64,000 nucleotides of DNA from JAKFDI01 sp044508835 (GCA_044508835.1 JBIQHD010000010.1:1-64000), one strand, 5' to 3'. Counted from the stretch's first letter, positions 8,358 to 17,584 are shown. Numbers and translations: made by a program. The notes: a model not told the origin generated them from the sequence alone.

Positions 8358-8921
8358 CTGCAGCACCACGCCGGGTCGGCGGCCTGCCCCTGGCGAAACG
8401 GGGGCGACCTGCCGGCCGACCTCCCGCTGGAGGACTACCCCGGCGTGCTGCTCACGCGCCTGGCGCAGGCCATCCACCAGGAGATCAGCGCCACGTATGC
8501 CCGCCCGCACGGGCTGTCGGCCACCGAGTGGCGCCTGCTGGCCCGGCTGAGCGTCGAGCCGCCGATGTTGCTGCGCGACCTGTGCGCGGCGCTGGCGCTC
8601 GACAAGGCCTACGCGAGCCGCATGCTGCGCTCGCTGCAGGCGCAGGGCTACCTGGAGGTCGCCGGCGACCCGTCCCACGGCCGCCGGCTCATCGTGACGA
8701 TCACCCGCGCCGGCCGCGCGCTGGCGAAGCGGCTGCTGCCCAAGGCGCGCGAGAACCAGGGCCGGCTGCTGCAGGTGCTGGACGAGAACGAGCGCGTCGT
8801 GCTGTACGCCGCGCTGAAGAAGCTGCAGGCCGCCGTCGAGGCGCGGGCCGCGGTGTCGCGCGCGGCGCAGGGCCGCGAGCCGTCCCGCCCCGCCGGCGCG
8901 GCCGCACGGAGATCCGCATGA
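8349..8921 (+). CDS. MarR-family transcriptional regulator
   Basis: A 190-residue MarR protein. The winged HTH spans about 55-125: GLSATEWRLLARLSVEPPML, LRDLCAALALDKAYASRMLR, then the wing VAGDPSHGRRLIVTITRAGR. A long basic Ala-rich tail follows. Starts are GTG 8343 or ATG 8349; both lie in the perfect palindrome, and ATG is preferred. The stop overlaps the next gene's start as ATGA (8918-8921), so the regulator and the enolase-superfamily enzyme are translationally coupled, which argues that the enzyme's substrate or product is the regulator's ligand. Confidence 0.85.
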   Translation: MSTLQHHAGSAACPWRNGGDLPADLPLEDYPGVLLTRLAQAIHQEISATYARPHGLSATEWRLLARLSVEPPMLLRDLCAALALDKAYASRMLRSLQAQGYLEVAGDPSHGRRLIVTITRAGRALAKRLLPKARENQGRLLQVLDENERVVLYAALKKLQAAVEARAAVSRAAQGREPSRPAGAAARRSA

Positions 8922-10111
8922 AGATCGTGAACGTCGAGAGCCTGCACGCCGACGGCGGCTACCGCGTGTGCTCCTACCTCAAGGTCAGCACCGACGAGGG
9001 CCTGGTGGGCTGGTCGGAGTACTACGACAGCTTCTCCGGCGCGCGGCTCGACCCCGTCATCCAGGACTTCGCGCGCGCGGCCGTCGGCATGGACCCGCGG
9101 CAGTTCGGCCGCATCAGCGAGACGCTGCTGGCCACCACGCGGCTCGCCGCCGGCGGCCTGGCGCAGCAGGCCATCGCCCCGATCGAGAACGCCTGCCTCG
9201 ACATCGCCGGCAAGGCCGCGGGCGTGCCGGTGCACACCCTGCTCGGCGGGCCGCTGCGCGAGCGCGTGCCGGTGTACTGGACGCACTGCGGCAGCTACCG
9301 GGTCGGCCCGCGCAAGGCCTTCTATGCCGACGAGCTCGGTCATCCGCCGATCCGCACGCTGGACGACCTGGCCGATGTGGCGAGGCAGGCCGTCGCCCAG
9401 GGCTACCGCGCGGTCAAGACCAACCCGGTGTTCTTCGACCGGCCCGAGCCGTACTTCTTCAGCGGCGGCTTCCGCATCGCGCCCGGCTTCCTCGACCGCT
9501 CCATGAGCGACCGGCACCTCGGCGCGCTGGTCGAGCAGATGACGGCCTACCGCGAGGCGGTCGGGCCCGACGTCGGCCTGATGCTGGACGTGAGCTTCAG
9601 CCAGCGCACCGAGGGCTACCTGCGCATCGCGCAGCGCCTGGAGCACCTGAACCTCGCCTGGCTGGAGATCGACACGCCCGACCCGCAGGCGCTGGCGCTG
9701 ATCCGCCGCCATGCGCGCGTGCCCATCGCCTCGCTCGAATCGCTGCACGGCGTCGCCGAGTACCGCCCCTTCCTCGAGCAGCAGGGCGTCGACACCTGCA
9801 TCGTCGACCCGCTGTGGAACGGCGTGTGGCAGTCGGCGCGCATCGCCGCCTTCGCCGACGCCTACGAGACGACGATGGCGCCGCACAACCCGGTCGGCGA
9901 ACTGGGCAGCCTGATGAGCCTGCACCTGAGCGCCGCCGCGCCCAACCTGCGCATCATGGAGCTGCGGGTCGACGAGGCGCCCTGGACGCGCGATTTCCTC
10001 ACCCACCCGCCGCAGGTCGTCGACGGCCACATGCTCGTGCCCGACCGCCCGGGCTGGGGCACCGAGGTCGACGAGGACGCCCTTCGCGCGCGCCCGCCGC
10101 GGCGCCGCTGA
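8918..10111 (+). CDS. Enolase-superfamily (mandelate racemase/muconate lactonizing-type) enzyme
   Basis: A 397-residue TIM-barrel enzyme expected to abstract the alpha-proton of a carboxylate. Probable Mg2+ ligands are Asp224 (LMLDVSF), Glu250 (LAWLEID) and Glu274 (ASLESLHG); Lys168 (AVKTNP) and His323 (MAPHNPVG) are candidate acid/base residues. The APHNPVGELGS segment resembles sugar-acid dehydratases of the superfamily such as galactonate dehydratase, but specificity cannot be read from sequence. It is coupled to the MarR gene and followed by a hydroxyacid dehydrogenase and a Bug protein, consistent with uptake and breakdown of a hydroxy- or sugar acid. Confidence 0.8.
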   Translation: MKIVNVESLHADGGYRVCSYLKVSTDEGLVGWSEYYDSFSGARLDPVIQDFARAAVGMDPRQFGRISETLLATTRLAAGGLAQQAIAPIENACLDIAGKAAGVPVHTLLGGPLRERVPVYWTHCGSYRVGPRKAFYADELGHPPIRTLDDLADVARQAVAQGYRAVKTNPVFFDRPEPYFFSGGFRIAPGFLDRSMSDRHLGALVEQMTAYREAVGPDVGLMLDVSFSQRTEGYLRIAQRLEHLNLAWLEIDTPDPQALALIRRHARVPIASLESLHGVAEYRPFLEQQGVDTCIVDPLWNGVWQSARIAAFADAYETTMAPHNPVGELGSLMSLHLSAAAPNLRIMELRVDEAPWTRDFLTHPPQVVDGHMLVPDRPGWGTEVDEDALRARPPRRR

Positions 10112-10132
10112 ACCGCCACCGGAAGAAGCCGC

Positions 10133-11107
10133 ATGCGCATCGTCTACTGGGCCCGGCTGCAGCTCGCCCGCGCGGAGATCACCGAGGCCGTCCGCGGCGT
10201 GCCCGGCGTCGAGCTGCAGGTCACCGCGACCCTGCAGGAGACGCTGGACGCGCTGCCCGGCGCCACCGGCCTGCTGCTGGTGCACGGCCCGCAGGAGGAG
10301 GCGCGGCGCGTGTACGCGGCGCTGCGCGCGCCCGGCAGCACGGTGCGCTGGATGCACTTCATCTCCGCCGGCCGCGAAGGCTACGAGGAACTGGGCTGGC
10401 CGCAGGGCGTGACCGTGAGCTATGCCGGCGGCGGCGTCGCGCCGGCGGTGGCCGAGCACGCCATGGCGCTGCTGCTGGCGATGGGCCGGCGCGTGCCGGA
10501 CCTGGCGACGGTGGTGATGCCGCGCCGCGCCTTCGACCGCACGCTGGTCGCGCCGCGGGCGCGCTCGCTCGAGGGCGCCACGCTCGCCATCGTCGGCTAC
10601 GGCCAGATCGGCCGCGAGCTGGCGAAACGCGCGCGCGCCTTCGACATGCGCATCGTCACCGCGTCCCGCACGCCGAGGGCCGACGAGCTGGTCGACGAGG
10701 CGCTGCCGCTGTCGCGCCTGCACGAGGCGCTGGCGCAGGCCGACGCGATCGTGGCCGCCATCGCGCTCACGCCCGAGACCACGCACCTGCTCGGCGCCGC
10801 CGAGTTCGCCGCCTGCCGTCCGCACGCGCTGCTCGTCAACGTGGCGCGCGGCCCGGTGATCGACCAGGCCGCGCTGCGGCAGGCGCTGGTGCAGGGGCGG
10901 CTCGGCGGCGCCGCGCTCGACGTCACCGACCCGGAGCCGCTGCCGGCCGACGACCCGCTGTGGGACTGCCCGAACCTGCTGATTTCGCCGCACTACGCCG
11001 GCTCCGGCAGCCCGCGCAGCGTGCAGCGGCTGGCGCGCGGCGTGGCCGACAACCTGGCGCGGCTGCAGGCGGGCCAGCCGCTGCTGCACGTGGTGTCCGC
11101 GGGCTGA
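10133..11107 (+). CDS. D-isomer-specific 2-hydroxyacid dehydrogenase
   Basis: A 324-residue NAD(P)-dependent enzyme interconverting 2-oxo- and D-2-hydroxyacids. The Rossmann motif IVGYGQIG is at 153-160. The catalytic triad is visible as Arg239 (VNVARGPV), Glu268 (DPEP) and His287 (ISPHYAG). The Arg at position 180 after the second beta strand (VTASRT) favours NADP(H), which is inference. It lies 21 bp after the enolase-superfamily gene, probably handling that enzyme's 2-oxoacid product or a precursor. Confidence 0.85.
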   Translation: MRIVYWARLQLARAEITEAVRGVPGVELQVTATLQETLDALPGATGLLLVHGPQEEARRVYAALRAPGSTVRWMHFISAGREGYEELGWPQGVTVSYAGGGVAPAVAEHAMALLLAMGRRVPDLATVVMPRRAFDRTLVAPRARSLEGATLAIVGYGQIGRELAKRARAFDMRIVTASRTPRADELVDEALPLSRLHEALAQADAIVAAIALTPETTHLLGAAEFAACRPHALLVNVARGPVIDQAALRQALVQGRLGGAALDVTDPEPLPADDPLWDCPNLLISPHYAGSGSPRSVQRLARGVADNLARLQAGQPLLHVVSAG

Positions 11108-11162
11108 AGGCATTCGCGGCCCGCCGCCCGCGGCGGGCCCGCACAACCGAAGGAGAGACGAG

Positions 11163-12149
11163 ATGAGCACCCGACGAGACACGCTGGCGGCGCTGGCGGC
11201 CGGCTTCACCTTCCCCGCGCTGCTGGGCGCTTCGGCGGCGCAGGCGCAGCCCCTCGTGCGCCAGCTGACGATCGTCGTCGGCTTCCCGCCGGGCGGCGGC
11301 ACGGACGGCGCGGCGCGGGTCGTCGCCGACGGCCTGCGCGGCCGCTATGCCGAGACGGTCATCGTCGAGAACGTCGCGGGCGCCGCCGGGCGCATCGCCA
11401 CGGGCAAGTTCAAGGAGGCGCCGGCCGACGGCAGCACGCTGCTGTTCACGCCGGCCTTCCCGCTGGCGATCTTTCCGCACATCTACAAGAAGCTGCCCTA
11501 CGACGCGCTGGCCGACTTCGTCCCGGTGGCGACGACGAGCAAGGGCGCGTTCGTGCTCTCGGTCGGGCCCGGCGTGCCGGCGAGCGTGCGCACGGCGACC
11601 GAGTTCGTCGCCTGGTGCAAGGCCAACTCCGACAAGGCCACCTACGGCGCGCCGTCCGGCGGCGGCCAGCACTTCGCCGGCGTGCTGTTCGCGCGCGAGG
11701 CGCAGGTGCCGCTGCGGATGGTGCCGTACAAGGGCGGGGCGCCCTCGGTGACGGACGCGCTCGGCGGGCACATCGCGTCGGTCATCACGCCGATCTCGGA
11801 GGTGATCCAGCATGCCAAGGACGGCCGGCTGCGCCTGCTGGCCACCACCACGCAGCAGCGGACGCAGTTCACGCCGGACGTGCCGACCATGCGCGAGCTG
11901 GGCTGGGACGTGGTGTTCGAGGACTGGTCGGGCCTCGTGGCGCCGGCGCGCACCCCGCCCGAGGCCGTCGCGCGCATCAACGCCCTCGTCGGCGAGGTCG
12001 TCCGGTCGCCGTCGGGCGCGGCGGCGCTGCGCAACCTCGGCATCGACATCGACCTGAACACGCCCGAGGCGTTCGCGAAGATCTACCGCAGCACCTGGGA
12101 GCGCTACCGCGACGTGGTCCGCTCGACGGGGTTCACCGCGGAAGACTGA
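11163..12149 (+). CDS. Bug/TctC-family periplasmic solute-binding protein
   Basis: A 328-residue protein with an export signal containing a TAT-like RR (STRRDTLAALAAGFTFPALL ... ASAAQAQP). The Bug signature LTIVVGFPPGGGTDGAARVV, the loop VENVAGAAGRIA and the later YKGGAPSVTDALGGHIASV are present. It is an orphan Bug, the last gene of the MarR-enolase-dehydrogenase operon, presumably the receptor for that pathway's acid. A GGAGAG Shine-Dalgarno precedes ATG 11163. The last 46 bases overlap the 3' end of the convergent CLC gene. Confidence 0.85.
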   Translation: MSTRRDTLAALAAGFTFPALLGASAAQAQPLVRQLTIVVGFPPGGGTDGAARVVADGLRGRYAETVIVENVAGAAGRIATGKFKEAPADGSTLLFTPAFPLAIFPHIYKKLPYDALADFVPVATTSKGAFVLSVGPGVPASVRTATEFVAWCKANSDKATYGAPSGGGQHFAGVLFAREAQVPLRMVPYKGGAPSVTDALGGHIASVITPISEVIQHAKDGRLRLLATTTQQRTQFTPDVPTMRELGWDVVFEDWSGLVAPARTPPEAVARINALVGEVVRSPSGAAALRNLGIDIDLNTPEAFAKIYRSTWERYRDVVRSTGFTAED

Positions 12150-13498
12150 GCCTCGCCGGGGCCCGGCGCGGCCGGCGGATGCGACGGCCGTGCCGTCGCC
12201 GCCGCCACCATGTGCTCGGCCAGCGTGGTGTAGAGCGGCCGGCTGATCATCCGCGCCACCAGGCTGGCGATCATCGCCGCGGCCATGAGGCTGAGCACCA
12301 TCGAGTGCCCGTCGACCATCTCCATCACGATGATGAAGGCGGTCAGCGGCGCGTGCGTCACGGCCGCGAGGAAGCCGGCCATGCCCATGGCGATGAGCGC
12401 CGGCGCGAGCTCGCTGCCATGGAACGCGGCGACGGCGTCGCCGATGCCCGCGCCGATGGACAGCGAGGGCGCGAAGATGCCGCCCGGCACGCCGCACCAG
12501 GCGGTCAGCCAGGTGGCGACGAACTTCAGCAGGGTGTAGACGGGGTTGAGCTCGGCGTGGCCCTGCAGCATCTGCTTGACGGCGTCGGAGCCGGCGCCGA
12601 AGGTGGCGCCGCCGGTGGCGAGCCCGATCACCGCCAGGGCCAGGCCGCCGGCCGCGGCGAAGCGGATCGGGTGCTGCGCGCGCCAGCGCGTCAGGCGCTG
12701 CGGCGCGCCGACGAGCGACGCGATCAGGAGCCGGGCGAACAGCCCGCCTGCCGCGCCGCTCAGCAGCGCCACCAGCAGGCCGGGCCAGAAGAGCTCCCAG
12801 TCCAGGCGGGGCACCTGGATGACGCCGAAGTAGGTGAGGTCGCCGAGCACCGACACCGCGACCAGGCCGGCCAGCACGATGGCCGTGATGATGAGCCCGC
12901 TGGCGCGCGCCTCGATGCGCCCCGACAGCTCCTCGATGGCGAAGACCACGCCCGCCAGCGGCGTGTTGAACGCGCCCGCGATGCCCGCGGCGCCGCCGGC
13001 GATGAGGAGCGCGCGGGTGTCGATCGCCGTGCGCGGCGACAGCCACCGCCGCGCGTGGTACATGACGCCGGCCGCGATCTGCACGGCCGGCCCTTCGCGG
13101 CCGATGGACAGCCCCGCCGCGAAGCCCGCCATCACCGTGCCGAGCTTGGCGAAGGTGAGCCACAGGGAGACGAAGAGCGGGCGCTGCGCCTCGGGCAGCG
13201 CCGGGTCGAGCGCGGCCTTGACCTGCGGGATGCCCGAGCCGGCGGCGCCGGCGAAGTACCGCCGCGTCATCCAGACGATGCCCGCCGTGAGGGCCGGCAT
13301 CGTGAACAGCACCAGCCAGGGCTGCCAGCCGTACAGGCGCTTGAACCAGCCGAACGCCCAGTCGCTGGCGAGCGTGAGCAGCACGACCGAGGCGCCGGCG
13401 GCGACCGCGTACCCCAGCACGATGGCGCGATCGAGCCACAGCCGGCCGCCGGACAGCTCGGTGCGCAGGTGCTCGAGGAAATCGGGGTCGCGATTCAT
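12104..13498 (-). CDS. CLC-family chloride channel/antiporter
   Basis: A 464-residue integral membrane CLC protein. Anion-pathway motifs are GSGIPQ (87-92), GREGPAV (133-139, with Glu135 as the gating glutamate) and GIFAPSL in the second half; PLYTTL near the end supplies the pore tyrosine. IEE (188-190) preserves a glutamate where E. coli ClcA has its internal proton residue Glu203, so Cl-/H+ exchange is more likely than a passive channel. No C-terminal CBS domains. ATG 13498 is preferred over the adjacent TTG. Monocistronic; overlaps the convergent Bug gene by 46 bp. Confidence 0.9.
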   Translation of the reverse strand: MNRDPDFLEHLRTELSGGRLWLDRAIVLGYAVAAGASVVLLTLASDWAFGWFKRLYGWQPWLVLFTMPALTAGIVWMTRRYFAGAAGSGIPQVKAALDPALPEAQRPLFVSLWLTFAKLGTVMAGFAAGLSIGREGPAVQIAAGVMYHARRWLSPRTAIDTRALLIAGGAAGIAGAFNTPLAGVVFAIEELSGRIEARASGLIITAIVLAGLVAVSVLGDLTYFGVIQVPRLDWELFWPGLLVALLSGAAGGLFARLLIASLVGAPQRLTRWRAQHPIRFAAAGGLALAVIGLATGGATFGAGSDAVKQMLQGHAELNPVYTLLKFVATWLTAWCGVPGGIFAPSLSIGAGIGDAVAAFHGSELAPALIAMGMAGFLAAVTHAPLTAFIIVMEMVDGHSMVLSLMAAAMIASLVARMISRPLYTTLAEHMVAAATARPSHPPAAPGPGEAQSSAVNPVERTTSR

Positions 13499-13565
13499 CA
13501 AGGGTCGGCATTCTGCCGGAGCAGGATGCCGGGCCCCTTGCGCGGCCCTCCGGCCCGGCGCCGTC

Positions 13566-15281
13566 CTAGTTCACGCAGGCGAAGGAGGCGGCCGCGTTGA
13601 CGTCGCCCGAGCCCTTGTACTGCGGCCACTTCGGGTAGTCGCACAGCGGCCGCGTGCGGCCGGGCACGCCGGCGGTGTCGGTCGTCACCTGGCCGCTCGG
13701 CGCCACGCCTTCCTCCGCCCACTGCTCCAGCGCCGTGAGCGAGTCCCAGGTGGCGTTGAAGACGGTGCTGACGGCATGGCCGTAGCCGGCGACCTCGTAG
13801 TAGCGCGCGAAGGTGTCCACGTAGGCCGGGCCCATCTGCGCCTGCAGGCGCTGGTAGTACTGCTCGGTGGCGCGCGTGCTCACCAGCACGTCTGACTGGC
13901 CGTGGGCCAGCAGCAGCTTGCCGCCGCGCGCGGCGAAGGCCGAGATGTCGGGGCTGACATCGAGCTGCGTGCTGAGCTGGCTGAGGCGGTTCGCCCAGGC
14001 GCCCGGGTTCTCCGGGTCGAGCGACAGCGAATCGAAGGACGGATCGTGCGTGACGATGTGCTTGATGTGCTGGTCCATCATCACGCTGATGTACGGCGCC
14101 GTCGCAGGCATCGGCATCGCCGGCTGCGTGGTGCCCAAGGCGAGGAAGGTGACGACGGATTGCAGCGGCGAGGGGTTGCTGGTGATGCCGAGGTCCGCGC
14201 CCCACACGTTGTAGCCCGGATATCCCGTGGACCCGCTGGCCATGGGGAAGTTGAACGTCGTCGCCGTGTCGATCGTCTTGAGCGCGGTGATCTGCGCGTC
14301 CGACAGGCAGGTGTCGCCGGTGTCGGCGCCGCCCGGGCAGCGCAGCGCTGCGCCGTTCACCGTCGCCACGGCCGGGTCGAAGGTGGCGTTGCACCGCAGC
14401 TGGTGGCTGATGAGGCCGTCCTCCACGCCGTCGAGCCCGTCGCAGGCCTCGAGCGCCGCCTCCAGCAGCAGCGCCCGCTTCGGGGTGTTCGGATAGGCGC
14501 CCGGCTGTGCCAATGCGCGGTTCATGCGGTGGCCGCCGAGCTGTGCCGACAGCTGGTTCCATGCCGGGTACCACGCGATCGCACCATCCCAGTCGGCCGG
14601 CCAGCGCTGGATGACCTGCAGCGCCTCGCGCCCGCCCGTCGAGCCACCGGCGAAGTAGGACTGGGCCGCGCCGTCCACGGCATAGCGGGCCTTGACGAGG
14701 AACGTGGCCGCGTCGCGGGTCTTCTTCAGGGCGTCGCCGGCGAAGTTGCGCACCGCTTCCTCGTTGGCGCCGAACGAGCCGTCCTGCGATCCCAGCGCGC
14801 CCGCCTGGTGGCCGGAGTCGCTGGCGAAGGTGGCGTAGCCGCGGCCGAGCGGCGTGGGCTGGTCGGTGGGGCCGGCCGGCACGTTGCCCGCCACGTTCGG
14901 AATGCTGCCGTCGAAGCCGCCGCCGCCGAACATGACGACCTTGTTGTTCCAGTCCGTGGGCAGTGCGAGCCTGAAGAGGATGTCGGGCGCGTCGGGGTCG
15001 ACCGGCGAGATGCTCGCGTTCACCAGGCAATGCTCCGGCACCGCCGCCGCGCCGGTGCCGCTGGCGGCGACGATGGCCGCGGTCGTCACCGTGCCGCCCG
15101 TGGTCGGCAGGCCGATCTGGTCGGCCGGGATTGACATCCCGGCCAGCTGCTCGCAGGCGAGCGGCGTCGCCGCCGGGGTTTGCGGGGTGTCGCCGCCTCC
15201 GCCACCACCGCACGCGGCCAGCATCGTGGCCACCACCGCGCCGCCCCACGTGAACGCAGCGCCTTGTTTCGTCGTCTTCAT
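13566..15281 (-). CDS. Tannase/feruloyl-esterase family lipoprotein
   Basis: A 571-residue alpha/beta-hydrolase. A lipoprotein signal with lipobox LAAC (Cys24) and a Gly-rich linker predict an exported, lipid-anchored enzyme that frees phenolic acids from plant esters or gallotannins. The probable triad is Ser214 (GGSTGGRE), Asp464 (HGQSDVL) and His502 (GYGHAVS), and CDGLDGVEDGLI matches the family's calcium-binding lid. Classical members carry Cys beside both the Ser and the His (CS-D-HC disulfide); here both are replaced (Gly213, Ala503). It is the last gene after the lactonase and SDR on this strand. Confidence 0.8.
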   Translation of the reverse strand: MKTTKQGAAFTWGGAVVATMLAACGGGGGGDTPQTPAATPLACEQLAGMSIPADQIGLPTTGGTVTTAAIVAASGTGAAAVPEHCLVNASISPVDPDAPDILFRLALPTDWNNKVVMFGGGGFDGSIPNVAGNVPAGPTDQPTPLGRGYATFASDSGHQAGALGSQDGSFGANEEAVRNFAGDALKKTRDAATFLVKARYAVDGAAQSYFAGGSTGGREALQVIQRWPADWDGAIAWYPAWNQLSAQLGGHRMNRALAQPGAYPNTPKRALLLEAALEACDGLDGVEDGLISHQLRCNATFDPAVATVNGAALRCPGGADTGDTCLSDAQITALKTIDTATTFNFPMASGSTGYPGYNVWGADLGITSNPSPLQSVVTFLALGTTQPAMPMPATAPYISVMMDQHIKHIVTHDPSFDSLSLDPENPGAWANRLSQLSTQLDVSPDISAFAARGGKLLLAHGQSDVLVSTRATEQYYQRLQAQMGPAYVDTFARYYEVAGYGHAVSTVFNATWDSLTALEQWAEEGVAPSGQVTTDTAGVPGRTRPLCDYPKWPQYKGSGDVNAAASFACVN

Positions 15282-15356
15282 GTCGTCTCCTGGTTGAAAT
15301 TCCAGCTCGTGTGGCTGGTGGATGCGGCCGGGAGGCTTCCCCCTCGGCCCTTCAGC

Positions 15357-16265
15357 TCACGCCCCGACGTCGACGGCGTTCGCCGCACGCGCCTTGGCCA
15401 GTTCCAGCCGGTACTGCGCCCAGCCCGAATCCGGAACCGTCTCGCCCTGCCGGGCCTTGATGTGGTCGAGGCGCTCGCGCACCGCGCCGGCGGCATCGGC
15501 CGCGTCGCCGATGAATACGCCATGGGTCATGGTGATGTGTGCGCATTCGAAACTGCCCGCGCCGGCGAGAAGAATCATTCGCGTGGGGGCGTCGTCGCCC
15601 ACCAGCGCCACGAGACCCGGGCTGACGCTCTCGGGCCGCAGTTGCGCCAGTTCGTCGGCCGCCATCAGGCCGTCCGTCATGGCGGTGGCGGCGCTGGGCG
15701 CCAGGCAGTTGACGCGGATGCCGTACTTCGCGCCTTCGAGCGCCAGCGTCTGCATCAGCCCGACGAGCGCCATCTTTGCGGCGCCGTAGTTCGACTGGCC
15801 GAAGTTGCCGTACAGGCCCGACGACGAGGTCGTCATGACGATGCGGCCGTGGTTCTGCGCACGCATGTGGCCCCACACGGCCTTGGTGCAGTGGACCGCG
15901 CCCATCACGTGCACATCGAAGACCTGGCGGAAATCCGCCAGCGTCATGTTCGAGAAGGACCGGTCGCGCAGGATGCCGGCGTTGTTGGCCAGGATGTCCA
16001 CGCGCCCCCACGTCGCCACGGCTTTCGCCACCATCGCTTCGACGGCGCGGGCGTCGGCCACGTCGGCGCCGTCGACGAGGGCCTGCCCGCCGGCCTGCAT
16101 GATCTCGTCCGCGACCGATCGTGCGGGCGAGCCCTCGCGGTCGCCGCCGAGGTCGTTGACGACCACGCGTGCGCCGTGCCTTGCGAGTTCCAGCGCGTGC
16201 GCGCGGCCGAGGCCCCGGCCTGCGCCGGTGACGATGGCGACCCTGTCCTGAAGCGACTTCTTCAC
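15357..16265 (-). CDS. SDR-family dehydrogenase, MFE-2-like
   Basis: A 302-residue short-chain dehydrogenase. It has the cofactor motif VTGAGRGLG (13-21), an Asp after strand 2 (VVNDLGG) favouring NAD+, NNAG, catalytic Ser in TTSSSGLYG, and YxxxK as YGAAK. The extended NDLGGDREGSPARSVADEI insert and C-terminal extension resemble the 3-hydroxyacyl-CoA dehydrogenase domain of peroxisomal multifunctional enzymes, so a CoA-thioester substrate is possible. The start is GTG 16265. It sits between the lactonase (40-bp gap) and the tannase gene (75-bp gap). Confidence 0.8.
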   Translation of the reverse strand: MKKSLQDRVAIVTGAGRGLGRAHALELARHGARVVVNDLGGDREGSPARSVADEIMQAGGQALVDGADVADARAVEAMVAKAVATWGRVDILANNAGILRDRSFSNMTLADFRQVFDVHVMGAVHCTKAVWGHMRAQNHGRIVMTTSSSGLYGNFGQSNYGAAKMALVGLMQTLALEGAKYGIRVNCLAPSAATAMTDGLMAADELAQLRPESVSPGLVALVGDDAPTRMILLAGAGSFECAHITMTHGVFIGDAADAAGAVRERLDHIKARQGETVPDSGWAQYRLELAKARAANAVDVGA

Positions 16266-16305
16266 TGTCCTGGTTCCTGTGCTGGTTGAAGGCCGCGCGC
16301 GGCGG

Positions 16306-17403
16306 CTACTGGTGGGAATAGAGCGTCGTGCCCCTGGCGAACCCGCGGGTGCGGAAGATCCACGAGCCCTCGCCGCCGTCCGCGTCGTTGGTGAGGATCA
16401 CCATCTCGTTGGTCCCGGGGACGAAGCCGACGCTGGTCGTGCGCAGGTTGTGGCCCGCCTCCCGCTTGGGAACGAGGATCTGTCCGATGGCGATGCCGTT
16501 GCGGTTGAACGCGAGCACGCGCCCCTGCGAATACATGGCGACGTAGACGTTGCCGTCGCTGTCCGAGCGCATCGAGTCGGGCGCGAAACCGTTGAAGTGG
16601 TAGGGCACCGCCGTGCCGAAGGGTGCGATCGTCGTCGGCCCTGCCAGTTCCACCTTGTGCAGGCGGCCGGCGCTCAGTTCGGTGGCCCACAACTCCTTGC
16701 CGTCGGGGCTCAGGCACACGCCGTTCGCGATGGCCAGGTGTTCGAGCACCGGCGTGATCGTCTTCAGGTCCGGCGCGACGTAGTGCACGCCGCCGATGGG
16801 CCGCGTCGAGCTGCCCCGGAAGTCGGTGAAGTAGAAGCCGCCCGCGGCATCGAACACGAGGTCGTCCGGCAGGTAGCCGGCGCTGGCCGGCACGACGGTG
16901 GTCAGGCCTCTGCCGTCAGGCTGAAGCCAGAAGACGCTGCCGGTGTCGACGAAATTGCCGAGGCCGGCCACGAAGAGGCGGCCGTCCTTGTGGATGGCGA
17001 TCCCTGCCGAGCCGAGCTGGTTGGCCGGCAGCACGGTGCTCAGGGTCTTGCCCGGCGACAGCTTGAAGATCGTGCCGCCGAACACGTCGACGAAGAACAG
17101 GTTGCCCTGCCGGTCGAAGGCGGCGCCCTCGAGTTGCAGCCCGCGCTCGGAGACCTGGAACCAGGGCTGCGCGGTGATGGTCTGCAGGCCGCGCTCGGCC
17201 GGCGGGATCGGGAACGGCCCCTGGATGTCGGGCGTGTAGCGCAGCGAGGCGTCCTTCGGCGGGCGCGGCGCCGTATCGGCGGCGGCGGCGAAGGGCAGGC
17301 CCGTGAGGGCGAGCGACGAGCCCGCTAGGGCGCGAAGGCATGAGCGCCGGCTGAGGCCGGCCCGCGAACGGCCGCTGAAATCGAAGGCGAGATGCCTGGC
17401 CAT
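16306..17403 (-). CDS. SMP-30/gluconolactonase-like beta-propeller protein, exported
   Basis: A 365-residue protein with a TAT-type signal (SRRSCLRALAGSSLALTG), so folded export to the periplasm is predicted. The rest is a six-bladed propeller of the SMP-30/gluconolactonase/Drp35 group: repeated blade ends such as GAAFDRQGNLFFVDVFGG, GIAIHKDGRLFVAGLGN, DDLVFDAAGGFYFTDFRG and GVCLSPDGKELWATEL, whose acidic and Asn residues bind a divalent metal. Lactone hydrolysis is the family's usual activity; the substrate is unknown. It is the first gene downstream of the PucR-type regulator on this strand. Confidence 0.75.
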   Translation of the reverse strand: MARHLAFDFSGRSRAGLSRRSCLRALAGSSLALTGLPFAAAADTAPRPPKDASLRYTPDIQGPFPIPPAERGLQTITAQPWFQVSERGLQLEGAAFDRQGNLFFVDVFGGTIFKLSPGKTLSTVLPANQLGSAGIAIHKDGRLFVAGLGNFVDTGSVFWLQPDGRGLTTVVPASAGYLPDDLVFDAAGGFYFTDFRGSSTRPIGGVHYVAPDLKTITPVLEHLAIANGVCLSPDGKELWATELSAGRLHKVELAGPTTIAPFGTAVPYHFNGFAPDSMRSDSDGNVYVAMYSQGRVLAFNRNGIAIGQILVPKREAGHNLRTTSVGFVPGTNEMVILTNDADGGEGSWIFRTRGFARGTTLYSHQ

Positions 17404-17491
17404 GTCGGCTCCTGCGGGTGCGCCCTCGGGGATGGATCGGCGCTTCCCAAGTCCCTGCAGGAGTGTGCGAACGAGGCCACGGTGGCATCAA

Positions 17492-17506
17492 TGGCAGCGG
17501 CTGCCA
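17492..17506. promoter_or_regulatory. Dyad TGGCAG-CGG-CTGCCA upstream of the lactonase operon
   Basis: A perfect 6+6 bp inverted repeat with a 3-bp centre, 89-103 bp upstream of the lactonase start in the 181-bp gap behind the regulator gene. Further GGCA/TGCC motifs flank it. Position and symmetry suit an operator for the lactonase-SDR-tannase operon, but the binding protein is unknown and short GC-rich dyads are common in such DNA. Confidence 0.3.
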
Positions 17507-17584
17507 CATGGCGTGCCGATCGAGTGGCAGGCGCAGCCATAGCGCCCGGCGAAACAGCCACGCGGCCGCCGGCCGCGCGAACGC

